Below are positions 1-10,961 of a DNA stretch of 64,000 nt, piece by piece. Numbering within the stretch: position 1 is the stretch's first letter; every line of letters begins with the position of its first letter. The DNA is from Coniferiporia sulphurascens. Its lineage: Eukaryota; Basidiomycota; Agaricomycetes; Hymenochaetales; Hymenochaetaceae. The notes beneath the pieces are model-generated. The model saw only the letters and a program-made list of their open reading frames with translations, was not told where the DNA came from and did no database searches. The stretch spans positions 620,001 to 684,000 of the forward strand of contig NBBA01000012.1 of NCBI GenBank assembly GCA_002794785.1. The letters run 5' to 3'. A program made the translations under genes and the position numbers.

Positions 1-1059
1 CTTCTGTGCCGGGTTGATGACCGCTCCTGCAGCTGGGGCCACTGGAGATGGGTTAGCGGTTGTTGGGGGGGCCGCTGCTGCGGCCACTTGTGCATAGGAG
101 GTGGGGGCAGCCTGGGTGGCGGCCTGGGGGGCGGGTTGTTGTTGGCGCTGGACAGGCCTAGAGCTGATGGAAGCCATCTGATGTGAAATAGAAGCTACGT
201 CAGTGGTCAGGCGCTTGACTGCTTTAGTCAGCACCCTCATTTCTGGGGTCATGGGGGTGGTGCTGGGGGTCCCGGTGGTGGTCGGGGTCCTTTGGGGGGG
301 GCGAGCTGGGGCAAAGGGTTCCGGGAGGACGATTTCCGTCCCCTCCCTTGCGAAGTTGTAGGACATGACCACGTTGCGGTAAATGATGTGTTGGGGGTCT
401 TTCCTTTCTTATGCGATGTTGGACAGCGTTGTCTGGATGTTCCAAAGGAGGTCACCTACGAACTGTGCCACCTTTATGTCGATTTTGGTGACAGTGGCAT
501 CCCTGGTTTCCTTGTTGAAGTCATCCAGGGCACGGGAGAGGGCGTGCATGAATCCAGCGGTATGGGGTTCATGCTGTTGTTGGGCAGGGGGTCCTCTCAG
601 GGTGAGAGGCGACATGGCAGCCAAGGAGCGCTTCCGCCAGAGGCTTGCGCCTCCTACCTGTTGTGGGGGGGTATGGGGGTCGACCGCCATTTCTGGGGCT
701 GTTTCGCCGAACTCATTGGATCCATGGGTCGACCCTACCAAGGCAGCTGGGGAGCCCACTTGGGATGCATGCCTCGATTTGTTGCATGCTTGGGTGGTGA
801 AATTGTAGGCCGATATCAGCTGGGAGTCGCTGATGGCTGGGGAGGGTGCTAGGACGTCCGGGGAGGAGGTCGGGGCCAAGAGGGGGTTCTGAGAGTAGGG
901 GTTGGGGGTCGTCTCGCATTGAGTGGAGGCGGCGGCTTCAGCGGCCACGTTGGCAGCCGTTTCAGCGGCTCTGGTGGCGGCTAAACTAGCCGATGATGAG
1001 GAGGAGACGGTGGGTCGAGTGCAACGAAGTGCATTCTGGTAATCACTTGGGTTTGACAT
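1..1059 (-). pseudogene. LINE ORF1 (gag-like, N-terminal half) with one nonsense codon, partial
   Basis: ORF1 of this family is an RNA-binding gag-like protein expected in the retrotransposon RNP. Translation starts at ATG 1059-1057 (protein begins MSNPSDYQNAL), the same start as in L8. It runs open for 216 codons (Ser/Ala-rich N terminus, then a block with GFMHALSRALDDF and QFVGDLLWN that is conserved in all copies). A TAA at 411-409 falls where sister copies have CAA (context NIAQERKDPQ). The same frame then continues through the Q/P-rich linker to the window edge, before the zinc knuckles. One nonsense mutation is the only lesion seen. The family assignment rests on comparison with the other copies here. 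Confidence 0.85.
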
Positions 1060-1117
1060 GGGGGAGTTTTAGCTGCCTGCACTAGTCGATGGTGGTGGTT
1101 ACTGGTCAAGAAGGATG
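1..1117 (-). mobile_element. L1: 5' part of a LINE (head, leader, ORF1), continues off the left edge
   Basis: The conserved LINE head, read on the minus strand as CATCCTTCTTGACC, starts at 1117 and abuts reverse-transcriptase sequence of another copy (L2) at 1118, so L1 inserted into the RT region of L2. The leader is only 58 nt to the ORF1 start codon. The 3' part of the element lies outside the window, so its tail and TSD cannot be checked. Confidence 0.88.
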
Positions 1118-2380
1118 TTCGATGTTGAGACTGATGATGCTGAAATGAGCATTGAGTTGGTGGTAGGCATTGGGCAAATGCTGGCAGTTGGATGCCATGC
1201 TGGGTCCGACGCACACAAGGAGGTGGTCGTCGACATATGCGAGGGTGGTGGTACCGGTTTGGTGGAATTTCTGGAGGACCACACCTGCGAATATGGTTGA
1301 GAGGATCGGGGAAACTGGCGACCCTTGGAGGGTGCCAAGGTCAGGTTTCTGGGCTGTTGGGAGGGTGGTACCATCAAAGGCAATGGCGACCTGCCAGTCC
1401 ATCATGAAGGACAAACACCAGTCTGCCATGTTGGGTGGGCACTGGAGGTCCAACAGTTGCCAGTGGAGGAGTTGCAGGTGTACCGAGTCAAAGAAACCCT
1501 GTATGTTGACTGCTAGGACTGAGCATACACAGCCCTCGGCATGGGCGCGCTCCACAATCTGTAAGAGGTGCTGGGCGGCATCGTAGACAGAATGTCCTTG
1601 ACACCCCCTGTATTGGTTAGGTGGCAGCCAGTCCCTCGTATTAGCGAGGAACTGGAGCCAGTTAGCGATGATCTTTTCAAGGAGTTTCCCTAAGGTCTCC
1701 TCAAGGGTAATGGGCTGGTAGGATCGCAGCAAGAAGGGGTCCTTCTTGTTTGGCTTCCAGAGCATCACCACTTTTGCCGCCTGCCAGCACTTGGGGTGGT
1801 GCCCCATGCATAGACAGTCATTGAAGAGGGTGAGGATCTCATTGGGGTAGGCATCTACCACCCATTTAAGAGGGCAGTAGCCGATCCCCAAGAGGCCCGG
1901 AGCTGACAAGTTGGAAGTGTCGGACAGTGCCCCCATAAGCTCTGAGAGGAGTATGGGCAGGGCAGAAGGTTGGGGGGGAGGCAGCAGAGTGTCGGCCACT
2001 TGTTGGGGTGGAGGGGGCATAAAGAAAGTAGTGCAGAAGAGCTCACCTTTCTTGTCATCCGATTGGGTGAAGGTGCCATCATGCTTCTTGAGTGAGGGGA
2101 ATGGGGTTGGTTGGTTGCTGAGGCCATGCTTGGCCCAGCTCCAGATATTGGAGGCATCGGCTTGGTCGGCTTGGTCGGCATAAAACTGTCACTTGGCCAC
2201 CTGAACACTGCGTTTGAATGTGTGGTGGGCTGCTGAACGCTGAAGGGGGGTGGTGGCCATCAAGATCACCTGGAGGAGCGCCTTACATGTCAGAGTCCAC
2301 CAGGGGACCTCGGATTTTGATGGCTTGGCGAGTCAGGTGAAGGGTGCAAGGGTGGCGATCATAGAGTCGACCGAGATGGT
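1118..2380 (-). pseudogene. L2: LINE ORF2 fragment, EN-RT linker and reverse transcriptase
   Basis: A minus-strand ORF2 piece, 5' truncated at about 2380 where it joins RNase H sequence of L0, and cut at 1118 by L1. The linker to about 2030 carries two in-frame TGA codons. The RT then reads open from about 2020 to 1118 with KPNKKDPF, NQYRGCQGHSVYDAAQH, GTLQGSPVSPIL and AYVDDHLL. The palm motif that reads LAVDIQGFFDSVH in other copies is LAVNIQG here, so a catalytic aspartate is lost. The fingers and palm of the RT are present, while RNase H and the 3' end would lie beyond L1. It is a dead fragment. Confidence 0.87.
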
Positions 2381-2590
2381 GAGGATTTTCTGTGGTCATC
2401 AGGTTGGGGGGCCTGTGATTGCCAAGTATTTGTCAGCAGTAGAGGCTAGGGGGCGGGCCAGGTGAAGGGACCAGCGCTCAGAGAGGGTGTGAGTCGCCAC
2501 TTCCTTCAGTGCGGAGATAGAGGGGGCTAGAGTGGATGGAGGAAGCTCTGTTGCAAGCTTCGCCTTGGAGTCTGCCCATTCATTCCCAGG
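2381..2590 (-). pseudogene. L0 ORF2 fragment: end of RNase H and start of the C-terminal domain
   Basis: The minus strand reads PGNEWADSKAKLATELPPS and then the conserved PLASTADKYLA block downstream of RNase H. The GNEWAD aspartate belongs to the RNase H active site. The preceding residues (HFQWCLGHEAI) lie 12.9 kb away at about 15.48 kb, separated by LTR-1A and the XY2/XY1/L4 nest. The piece ends where L2 begins, at about 2380. Confidence 0.85.
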
Positions 2591-3150
2591 TGTTAAGCTC
2601 AACGGTTACGCGGTGATCGATGTTGGGGCTTCCTGATCGTCGGGACTGATGGTACGGCAACAGGGTTTCCTAGATGTCGTAAGTCGAGGGATGATCGTCG
2701 ATGGGGCTTCCTGATCGGCGATGTGGACGCGGTAGGCTTCTTATAGCAAGTCGGGTTATGACGAAGCGACTATTGGTTAATAGACACACAGTAGACTGGT
2801 GGTAGCAGATAATGGGCTTGTATGAACAAAGAGCACAAGCTTAGGGCTTGTGCTACTGAAGTTACATGCTTATATGCTATCCTATGTGTTTGCTACTGTA
2901 GCGACTTGGTTAGGTGTGTTTACCAGACTATGGAAGGTCATGGAACTCAAGGGAGTGCCTTGGTAATACGAGTATGGTGATCAGTAAGCAAAGCACATCA
3001 TGATGGTGCAAGAAGGCGTCATCATGGCGTCTTATGGCACAAGGCGAATAAGGATGAGTAAGGTAGAGAAATGGGGGAGTTGCGCTGACAGATGGTGACG
3101 AAAGAGAAGTGAGTCAGCGCAATAAGGGGAAGTAAAGGAAAATTGTAACA
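2591..3150 (-). mobile_element. LTR-1A: solo LTR, 560 bp, TSD CCAGG
   Basis: The unit begins TGTTAAGC and ends TTGTAACA, giving inverted TGTTA/TAACA termini. It is flanked by perfect 5-bp duplications CCAGG at 2586-2590 and 3151-3155. Three other copies (12898, 29382, 58468) share this sequence, each with its own 5-bp TSD. No gag-pol interior is attached, so it is a solo LTR left by LTR-LTR recombination. A TATA-like ATATAAGC reading on the minus strand near 2870 suggests minus-strand sense, with moderate confidence. It splits the RNase H codons of L0. Confidence 0.93.
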
Positions 3151-3164
3151 CCAGGTATTGTCTC

Positions 3165-3344
3165 TTTTTTTTTTTTTTTAATTTTAAATTTATTATTCCT
3201 ACTGAGTTACATAATACACCTGAAGCCCTGAAGGGGCCGCCTGTAAACTACTTAACTACTGAGGCACCTGTCATTGCTCATCGAGTGAAACTGGGTGGGG
3301 TGTGTGCCTCCCAAAGGAGGCCTAGTGTGCTTATGCACCCTATT
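3165..3344 (-). repeat. Subfamily-B LINE 3' UTR and poly(A) tail of XY2, distal part
   Basis: On the plus strand a T-run (from 3165) is followed by TTTATTATTCCTACTGAG and a region matching 40133-40310 of L13. It stops at the 17-bp TSD (3328-3344) where XY1 inserted, and resumes at 14041. There is no coding content. Confidence 0.85.
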
Positions 3345-3657
3345 TGTTTTTTTTAAAATTATTCCTGCAGTATTACATAATTACAAGCTGCCCCCCCAAA
3401 GGGGGGGCCCTAACTACATAACAACAGAGGCACCTGTCATTGTGCATTGCACAAAACTGGGTGGGGGCTCTGCTCCCCAAAGGGTGCCGGAGTGTGAAGA
3501 ACCCCTATTTAGTACAAGAGACTGGCAAGAGAGGAATACATATCGCTATGAACAAACCGAGCGGGTGAGGGCAGGTTAAAGTAGGAAGCTTAGAATTGAG
3601 AAAGAGGAGGTGAGAGCGCTGGCCGAGACATATCCGTAGGAATTTGAAAGACGGGCG
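3345..3657 (-). repeat. Subfamily-A LINE 3' UTR and tail of XY1
   Basis: After the ORF2 stop the minus strand carries the family 3' UTR: an AATACATATCG-type block, a GGGGGGCC/GGCCCCCC inverted repeat, GTAATTATGTAATACTGCAGGAATAA, then an A-rich tail ending at the 17-bp TSD. The same block closes every subfamily-A copy in the window. Confidence 0.88.
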
Positions 3658-5740
3658 CTAATCAGAAGGAAAGGGAGGGAGCATGCCTGATAGCTCCAAA
3701 AGGGCTGGGTCTGAGTCCTGGGTTTGTGGTCCGAGCATATGACGCATGTAGTCCCATAGGAGGTCCAAATCCATATCTTCATCAGTTGGGTGGCCATCTA
3801 GGTCCATTGTGGCAAATGCCAGTCGAATGGCGCCTGAGGTCCAGTCTGAGAGGCGGTTTAGGTGCCCTGTCAGCTTAAGCCAATGGTGCAAAACTGGGGG
3901 CGGTGTTCATCAGCCCACTCTGAATGGTGGACTGGGAGAGGGTCCTGAGGTGGCCATATACATTGTATCCATGGGTGGAATGTGCTGCAGCTGCCTAAGA
4001 TGTGGGTGGTCGACTGTGCGGGCCAGGGGGGGTGGTTGTGCCACCTGCAGTGTGAGATCAGGCCATGCCTGTGCCGGTAGGCTGAGTCAAAACTCAGCCA
4101 GTAGCCCCTGTATGGACCGGCATGGCAGAGGACCTGCGCAACTGTGGAGAGCTTGTGGTGTGGGTGGTCAACTGAATGCATGAGGAGCTTTCGAGGTCAG
4201 CGAGATGGGATGCCATGTACTGCCAGATATTTATCGGCAGTGGAGGCGAGGGGGTGGGTGAGTGAGAGGGTCCACCAGTCCATGAGGGTGTGGATGGTGA
4301 CTTCTTTTAGTGTGGAGGTGGATGGCTTTAGGTCAGATGGAGGGAGCTCTGTTGCCAGTTTCACTTCCGTGTCAGCCCATTCATTGCTGGGGATGTCCGA
4401 GTGGCTGGGACACCATACGAAATTAACGGTGAGCTGGGGGTATGAGTCCAGCAGAGTCTCCACACCCGCCTTCCAGATGTGGAGGAGGTGGGCTCTGGGG
4501 GTGGTGGCCCAGGTGCGGAAGAGGTGGAGGGCGGTCAGCAAATTGGATAGAAAGAAGATGTCCGATGCGACATGCAGTTGAGCCAGGAGGTGGCACACTA
4601 CCCAGCCGGGAGCCGTGGTGAGAGAGAACTCTTCGGCATCTGTGGCTGTTGTGCAGGTGGGGGACTCCAGTCAGCATGACCAGAGTCGAGTATGGCCGAG
4701 CATTGCGCAGATGGCCGAGCCCAACTTATTGTCAATGTGGGAGCCATCAGTGAATACTTGGATGTGGGGAGTGGAGCTGAGTTCACATGCCGCTGACACA
4801 AATGACTTGCGGGTGTCAGCGCTGACTGGGGTGGCAGGGGTGGTAAATCAGACACGGCCCTGCATGAATGCCAGAGGGTCCATCCAGGGGGGATGTGTGT
4901 ATGCAGGAACTTGTTGAACCCGAGGGGCTCGGACCTGCAAAGAAAGTGAAAAAGGTCTATTAGCTACGTTTTTAAATAATTTGCAGCCAATAGAGTGAGG
5001 GGTACACCATAGGTGCAGGGAGTGGGTCATCTTTATATACTTGAAATAGAAAGAGAGAGGGGGAACAGAGCAAAGAAAATTAGTAGAATGGGGGGAGGCA
5101 CCTTTGAAGATGCCTAGGATCCAGCAGCACACTGTATTCTGTACAGCTTGCAGTCGGTTTACCAGTGTTTTTTGGCGGTGGCCATGGAACCAAACTGGCG
5201 CTCCCCAGGCGAGGACAGAGCAGACACAGGAGGTATAGAGGCGGCGGAGGAGGAGGGCCGAGATGCCATGCTGAGTATTGCCCAGGATGCGGAGGGTGGC
5301 AAGTGTTGATAGCCCCTTGGAGCGCATGCACTCCACATGGGACTTGAAGGATAGGCCTGGGTCCCACCATATCCCCAACCACTGAAGTGGGATTGAGGGG
5401 CGGATCAGGGTGTTGGGGTTGACCTGTACCCTGGTGGTGTCCCAGCCATCATAGCTGGTGCGTCACCGAGGGGGGTGAAAGTGGAGACACTCTGTCTTGG
5501 CAGCTTCGATGTTGAGACCGATAGTGCCAAAGAGGGTGTCAAGTTGGTGGTAGGCATTGGCGAGTGCGCAGCAGTTGGATGCCACTGAAGGGCCTACACA
5601 AATTAGTAGATGGTCGTCAACATATGCCAGGGCAGTGGTGCCGGCTTGGTGAAAGCGCTGGAGGACCACACCTGTGAATATAGTTGACAGGATGGGGGAG
5701 ACTGGCGATCCCTGGGGGGTGCCAAGATCGGGTTTGGGGG
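3658..5740 (-). pseudogene. XY1 LINE part: ORF2 from mid-RT through RNase H to C terminus, broken
   Basis: The piece starts at the RT motif KPDLGTPQGSPVSPIL directly after the XY body. AYVDDHLL follows, then the thumb, RNase H (VFTDGS, SNEWAD) and the C-terminal block (HCRWHNHPPW, DMDLDLLWDYM, ALLELSG). Most of it is in one frame interrupted by stops, including TGA at 5465-5463 after HFHPPR, a site also hit in L7, L8 and L14. A 1-nt deletion near 3890 shifts the C terminus, which ends at 3658. It cannot encode a working enzyme. The 3' UTR runs on to 3345. Confidence 0.88.
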
Positions 5741-6594
5741 CCAGAATTAAGAGCGCCCTTGCAGGACTCAAGCAACACGTGTACCTTCCTCGGGATATGC
5801 AGCCAACCGAAACTGCTCCCGCTGTCCTCTATGACATATGGGCGCTATATTGGAGCACTAGGGTAAGGCGTGCCGTGCCAGGAGGCCACCCCGGGTGTAG
5901 GTTGCAGCGCCATAGGCACTACTACCCCCATATGGAATGACCCCCCTACCCTACACATTCCCTCCCCAACCATAGAGGTCCTGTAGAGTACTGCTGCACT
6001 TCTGGGAATCAACTTAAGCCCATAGTGGGAATTACCCCCACACAAACCAATGGAGGATTTAGTCCTCTGGAGCCACTGGGAGGGACTCTCCCACAGCGCT
6101 ACAGCCTGAGACACTACACTTCAGTGCGCCGGAATGCCAATGCACACTCCATGCAGGCCCTTTCCCATGCCCTGGCACATGCTTCAGAAACAGCCATTAC
6201 AGCCGGAATACTCAGGCACTGAGGTCATGGGACAAGTGCCCAGTCAACCCCCAGCCCCACTTCTGGATCCGCGATCATACCAGGATCTCCATCTCGCATA
6301 CCCGACCCTGGTGGCAAAGCTGTCCCAGGGAGTAGGGGATACTAACCACCTCAAGGGGGTCCAACCCACCCAAGAGGCCCATGGTGCCCTGTCGCCTTTC
6401 AGCGTCGGGTGGTTCTTACCGCCACACCATGTGTTATGAGCCCCCTATCTCCTTTTAGCACGAGGTGCCATCATCAGAGACCCTTTTGGGAATTTGGGGG
6501 GACAGTTTTTGATTTGTCATGCCAGGGACAACATGGGCCCCAAGGTACCCAGGAGGGCAGTGCTCAGCACCCAAAGGTGCGATCCGAGTTGCCC
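5741..6594 (-). repeat. X part of the XY body in XY1 (3' portion)
   Basis: These 854 bp match 14202-15055 over their full length with scattered substitutions. No long ORF is shared between the two copies in either strand, so I see no coding evidence. On the minus strand it runs straight into LINE RT at 5740. At 6594 it is interrupted by the poly(A) end of L4; the degenerate TSD TCCGAGTTGCCC (6583-6594) recurs as TCCAAGTTTCCC (13620-13631). I do not recognise its origin. Confidence 0.82.
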
Positions 6595-6802
6595 TTTTTT
6601 TTTTTTTTTTTCCTTTATTATTCCTGCAGTATTACCTAATTACAAGCTGCCCTAACTACGTAACAACAGAGGCGCCCGTCATCGCACAATGCACAAAACT
6701 GGGCGGGGGCCCTGCTCCCTGAAGGGTGCCAAGGTGTGAAGGGCCCCTATTAGCAAAAGAGTGGAATGAGGGAGGAATACATATCACTATGGCATAGCCA
6801 AA

Positions 6803-6836
6803 TATATAACGAACAACATAAAATAGTAGTTCAATG

Positions 6837-6909
<73 letters not shown>
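6803..6909 (+). mobile_element. Small insertion with a 73-nt pure poly(A) tail in the L4 3' UTR
   Basis: Other copies read GCCAAACAGAC at this point (complement of GTCTGTTTGGC, for example 44325-44335). Here about 34 bp (TATATAACGAACAACATAAA...TTCAATG) and then 73 uninterrupted A (6837-6909) are inserted. The short body resembles the start of the 257-bp element at 62112 (AATATAACGAACG...). It looks like a severely 5'-truncated retroposed RNA. A TSD cannot be told from the A-run. Confidence 0.65.
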
Positions 6910-6910
<1 letters not shown>

Positions 6911-7000
6911 AGACGACATCAGGTGCAAAGGAGTAGTTTAGAATGGAAAGGGGGGCGAGAGGCCAGCGGGACGTATGAGGGGGAGTCCGAAAGGTGGGCA

Positions 7001-10000
7001 CTAGTCAGAGGAAAAGGGGGGAAGCGCACCTGAAAGCTCCAAGAGAGCCGGGTCCGGATCCTGGGAACGGGTTCCAAGCATATGACTCATGTAATCCCGG
7101 AGGAGGTCCAGGTCCATATCTTCGTTGGTCGGGTGTCCCTCCAGTGCCATCGTGGCAAACGCCAGGTGGATAGTGCCAGAGGTGCGGTCGGAGAGGCGAT
7201 TAAGGTGCCCCATCAGCTTCAGCCAGCAGTGCAGAACCTGGAGATGGTTTTTGTTGGCCCACTTGGTGTGGTGGGTCGGAAGTGGGTCATGGGGGGGCCA
7301 GACCTTGCGGATCCAGGGTCGGAATGTACGACATCCACCCAGTATGTGGGCGGTCGACTGGGCCGGCCAGGGGGGGTGGTTGTGCCATCTGCAGTGCGAG
7401 ATCAGGCCATGCCTGCACCAGTAGGCTGAGTCAAAGCTCAGCCAGTAGCCCCCATAGGGACCAGCATGGCAGAGAACCTGGGCGACTGCAGAGAGCTCCT
7501 GGTGGGGTGGTCAACCGACTGCGTGATGAGCTTCCGGGGACGATGGGAAGGGACCCCATTTACAGCCAAGTATTTGTCGGCTGTCGAGGCAAGTGGGCGG
7601 GCGAGTGAGAGGGACCATCGCTCCATGAGTGTGTTAACAGCGGCCTCTTTCAGTGCAGAGGTGGAGGGTGCGAGGGATGACAGGGGTAGGTTTGTCGTGA
7701 ACTTCACCTTGTGGTTGGCCCATTCATTCCCAGGGATGTTGGAGTGACCCAGGCACCACACAAAATGAACGGAAAGATCTGGGTGTGAGTCCAGTAGAGT
7801 CTGGTCCCCTGCCTTCCATTGGTGGAGGAGGTGTGTGCCGGGACAGGCGCCCATGTTCGGATCAAGTGGAGTGCGTCAGTGAGTCCAACAGAAAAAAGAT
7901 GTTGGATGCGACAGGCAGGAGCTCCCGTAAATGGTGTGTGGCCCAGCTCGGTGCAGAGGTGAGGGAGAAAATCTCCGCGTCCGTAGCTGTTGTGCAGGTG
8001 GGGGAGGCCAGCCGGTGAGACTTGAGGCGGGTAAGACCCCTCATGGCACAAACAGCTGATCCGGACTTCAAACCCATGCGCGAGCCATCGGTGAAGACCT
8101 GGAGGTGGGGGAGGGTGCTCAGGGAGTGTGCGGCTGCCACAAATTCGTCGTGGGTGTCCTTGCTGACTGGAGTGATAGGAGTGGCAAACAAGACTCTTCC
8201 ATTCGTAAATGCCAAGGGATCTGTCCACAGGGGATGAGTGTATGCTGGGACTGCAGAGAAGTGGAAAAGGGGCAGTTAGTTACATTTTTATAATATCGTT
8301 TTCTACCAACAGAGTGTGGGGTGCGCCAGAGGCGCAGAGAATGGAGGGTCTTAGCATATTCGAAATAGTAAGAGAGAGGGGGAAGGGAACAAAGAAAATT
8401 CGTTGAAAAGGGAGAGGCGCCTTTGTAGACACTGAGAATCCATCTGCATGCCGTGTTTTGCACAGCCTGCAGGCAGCTTACTAGTGTTTTTTTGGAATCA
8501 GCCATGGTACCATACTGGCATGCCCCACATGAGGACGGAGCGGACGCAGGTGGTGTACAGTCGATGGAGGAGAAGGGCTGAGATACCACATTCGGTGTTG
8601 CCGAGAATGCGGAGGGCGGTGAGGGTGGAGAGGCCTTTGTAGTGCATACGTTCCACGTGGGCCTTGAAAGTGAGGGCAGGGTCCCACCATATTCCCAGCC
8701 AGCGCAGCAGGATAGAGGGTCGGATAAGCATGGTGGGGGCGACCCAAACCCGGCAGTATCCCAGTCGGTGTAAGCAGCTGACCATCGTCAGGGTGGGTGG
8801 AAGTGTAGGCACTCCATTTTGGCAGCTTTGATGTTGAGACCGATGGTGCTGAAGTGGGCATTGAGTTGATGGTAGGCATTGGACAATTGCTGGCAGTTGG
8901 ATGCCATGCTGGGTCCGATGCACACCAGGAGATGGTCGTCGATGTATGCTAGGGCAGTGGTGCCGGTCTGGTGAAATTTCCGGAGGACCACGCCTGCGAA
9001 TATAGTCGAGAGGATTGGGGACACAGGTGATCCCTGAGGAGTGCCAAGGTCAGGTTTCTGGGCTGTTGGGAGGATGGTGCTGTCAAAAGCGATGGCGACC
9101 TGCCAGTCTGTCATGAAGGACAAGCACCAGTCTGCCATGTCAGGCGGGCACTGGAGGTCCAACAGTTGCCTGTGGAGGAGTTGCAGGTGTACCGAGTCGA
9201 AGAAACCCTGTATGTCGACTGCTAGGACCGAGCATACATGGCCCTTGGCATGGGCACACTCTGCAATCTGTAGGAGGTGCTGGGCGGTGTTGTAGACAGA
9301 ATGTCCTTGACACCCCCCATATTGATTAGGTGGCAGCCAGTCTCTTGTGTTAGCAAGGAACTGGAGCCGGTTAGCAATAATTTTTTCCAGGAGTTTCCCT
9401 AAGGTCTCCTTGAGGGTGATAGGCCGGTATGACTGCGGTGAGAATGGATCCTTCTTGTTGGGCTTCCTGAGCATCACCACTTTTGCTGCCCACCAGCACT
9501 TGGGGTGGTGCCCCATGCACAAGCAGTCGTTGAAAAGGGTGAGGATCTCGTCAGGGTAGGCATCTACCACCCATTTGAGCAGGCAATAGCTGATCCCTGA
9601 GAGGCCCAGGGCTGACAAGTTGGAGGTATCGGACAGTGCCCCTGTAAGCTCCGAGAGGAGTATGGGCAGGGCAGCAGGTTGGGGGGAGGCAGTGGTGTGT
9701 TGGCTGCTGGTTGGGGTGGTGGAGGCATGAAGAACGTAGAGCAGAAAAGCTCACCTTTCTCATTGTCTGATTGGGTGAAGGTGCCATCGCTCTTCTTGAG
9801 GGATGGGATTGGGGTGGGGTGGTTGCCGAGCCACGCTTGGCCCAGCTCTAGATATTGGAGGCGTCCGCTTGGTCAGCCTGTTCAGCATAAAAGTGCCTTT
9901 TGGCCACTCGAATGCCGCATTTGAAGGTGTGGCAGGCTGCTGATTGCTGAAGGGGGGTGGTGGCTGTCGAGATCGCCTGGAGGAGCGACTTACATGCTGG

Positions 10001-10961
10001 GGTCCACCAGGGGACTTCGGACTTGGACAGCTTTGCGAGCCTGGTGAAGGGAGTGAGTGTGGCGATCATAGAGTCGACCACTGCCTGCGCTTTCTTATCA
10101 AGGGCAAGGGTGTTGTCCGCTGGATGTGAGGGGGTGGATTCGAGTAGGGGAGAGGCGATTTCGGACCATTCCTCCCTGTCTGCCGGGAGTAACTGGCATG
10201 TTTTGATGATGGGGGTGGAGGCCGAGATGGCAGGGACCAGCACAACATGGCATGGTTGGACAGTGGTGAGATGGATGAGGAGCCTGAATCTATTATTGTG
10301 TCAGGGTTAATCATGGGGGGGGACCAGATCATGTCAATTGGGCACTGCCGACAATTGTCAATGGGCCATGAGTCAGAGTCTGGGAGGTGGGCTGGTGCAA
10401 GGCCATGCTCCTGGAAGAAGTCATTGAGGGGTTGTGCCCTCAAGTCCTCCTGCTGCGAGGCGAGGAGTTCAGACCACGAATGGTGGCGACAGTTGAAGTC
10501 GCTGGCCACAAGTAGTATGGAGGCCAGTGCCAGTGGGATTGTGAAGAGGAACGTCTCACCTGGGTAGAGGGGGGTGGCGGTGGTGCGGTCCGGTGCATGC
10601 ATGCCGTAATAATTGCACAGGCAGATCGTCAGGTGTGAGCAGATTTCGATGGTACTGGAGGAAGCGGCTCCTAGGACGGACCATTGAGTGGAGGGGATGG
10701 CACGGGATATGTAGGTGGCTACCCTTGGCTGGGTGGCCAGGGGGAGAACCGCCATGTATCCGGGAGGGATGGGACATTGGGTACCAGGGTGCCGGTGGGG
10801 TTGGTGAGTGAGGGCTGGAGACCGATTTGGTACCAGGGTGGTTCCTGGATTAAAATGACGGTGGGTGGGGATGGGTCAGTGGTAAGGATCGGAATAAGGG
10901 AATGGACCGCAGCTAGCGAGTAGGCAGCATTCCACTGAAGAATAGAGATGTCTCTATTCAT
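7001..10961 (-). pseudogene. L4 ORF2 (endonuclease-RT-RNase H), multiply frameshifted
   Basis: The start ATG (10961-10959) overlaps the ORF1 stop as ATGA. The protein begins MNRDISILQWNAA, followed by APE-endonuclease blocks LIQEPPWYQIGLQPS, GDFN-type (SDFNCRHHSW) and PIDMIWSPP. The RT has KPNKKDPF, NQYGGCQGHSVYN, LAVDIQGFFDSVH, GTPQGSPVSPIL and AYIDDHLL. RNase H has VFTDGSRMG and GNEWA; the C terminus ends ALPPFSSD at 7001. At least six frame changes are needed to read through, so it is dead, although the listed catalytic motifs are intact apart from SDFN for GDFN. It is about 1,320 codons long. Confidence 0.88.

Noticed and set aside
292..852. 186-codon plus-strand ORF
   Set aside because: It lies antisense to L1 ORF1, whose identity is clear from the shared sequence with L8.
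6656..6928. ORF with a run of about 24 Phe
   Set aside because: It is only the translation of the 73-nt A-run on the other strand.
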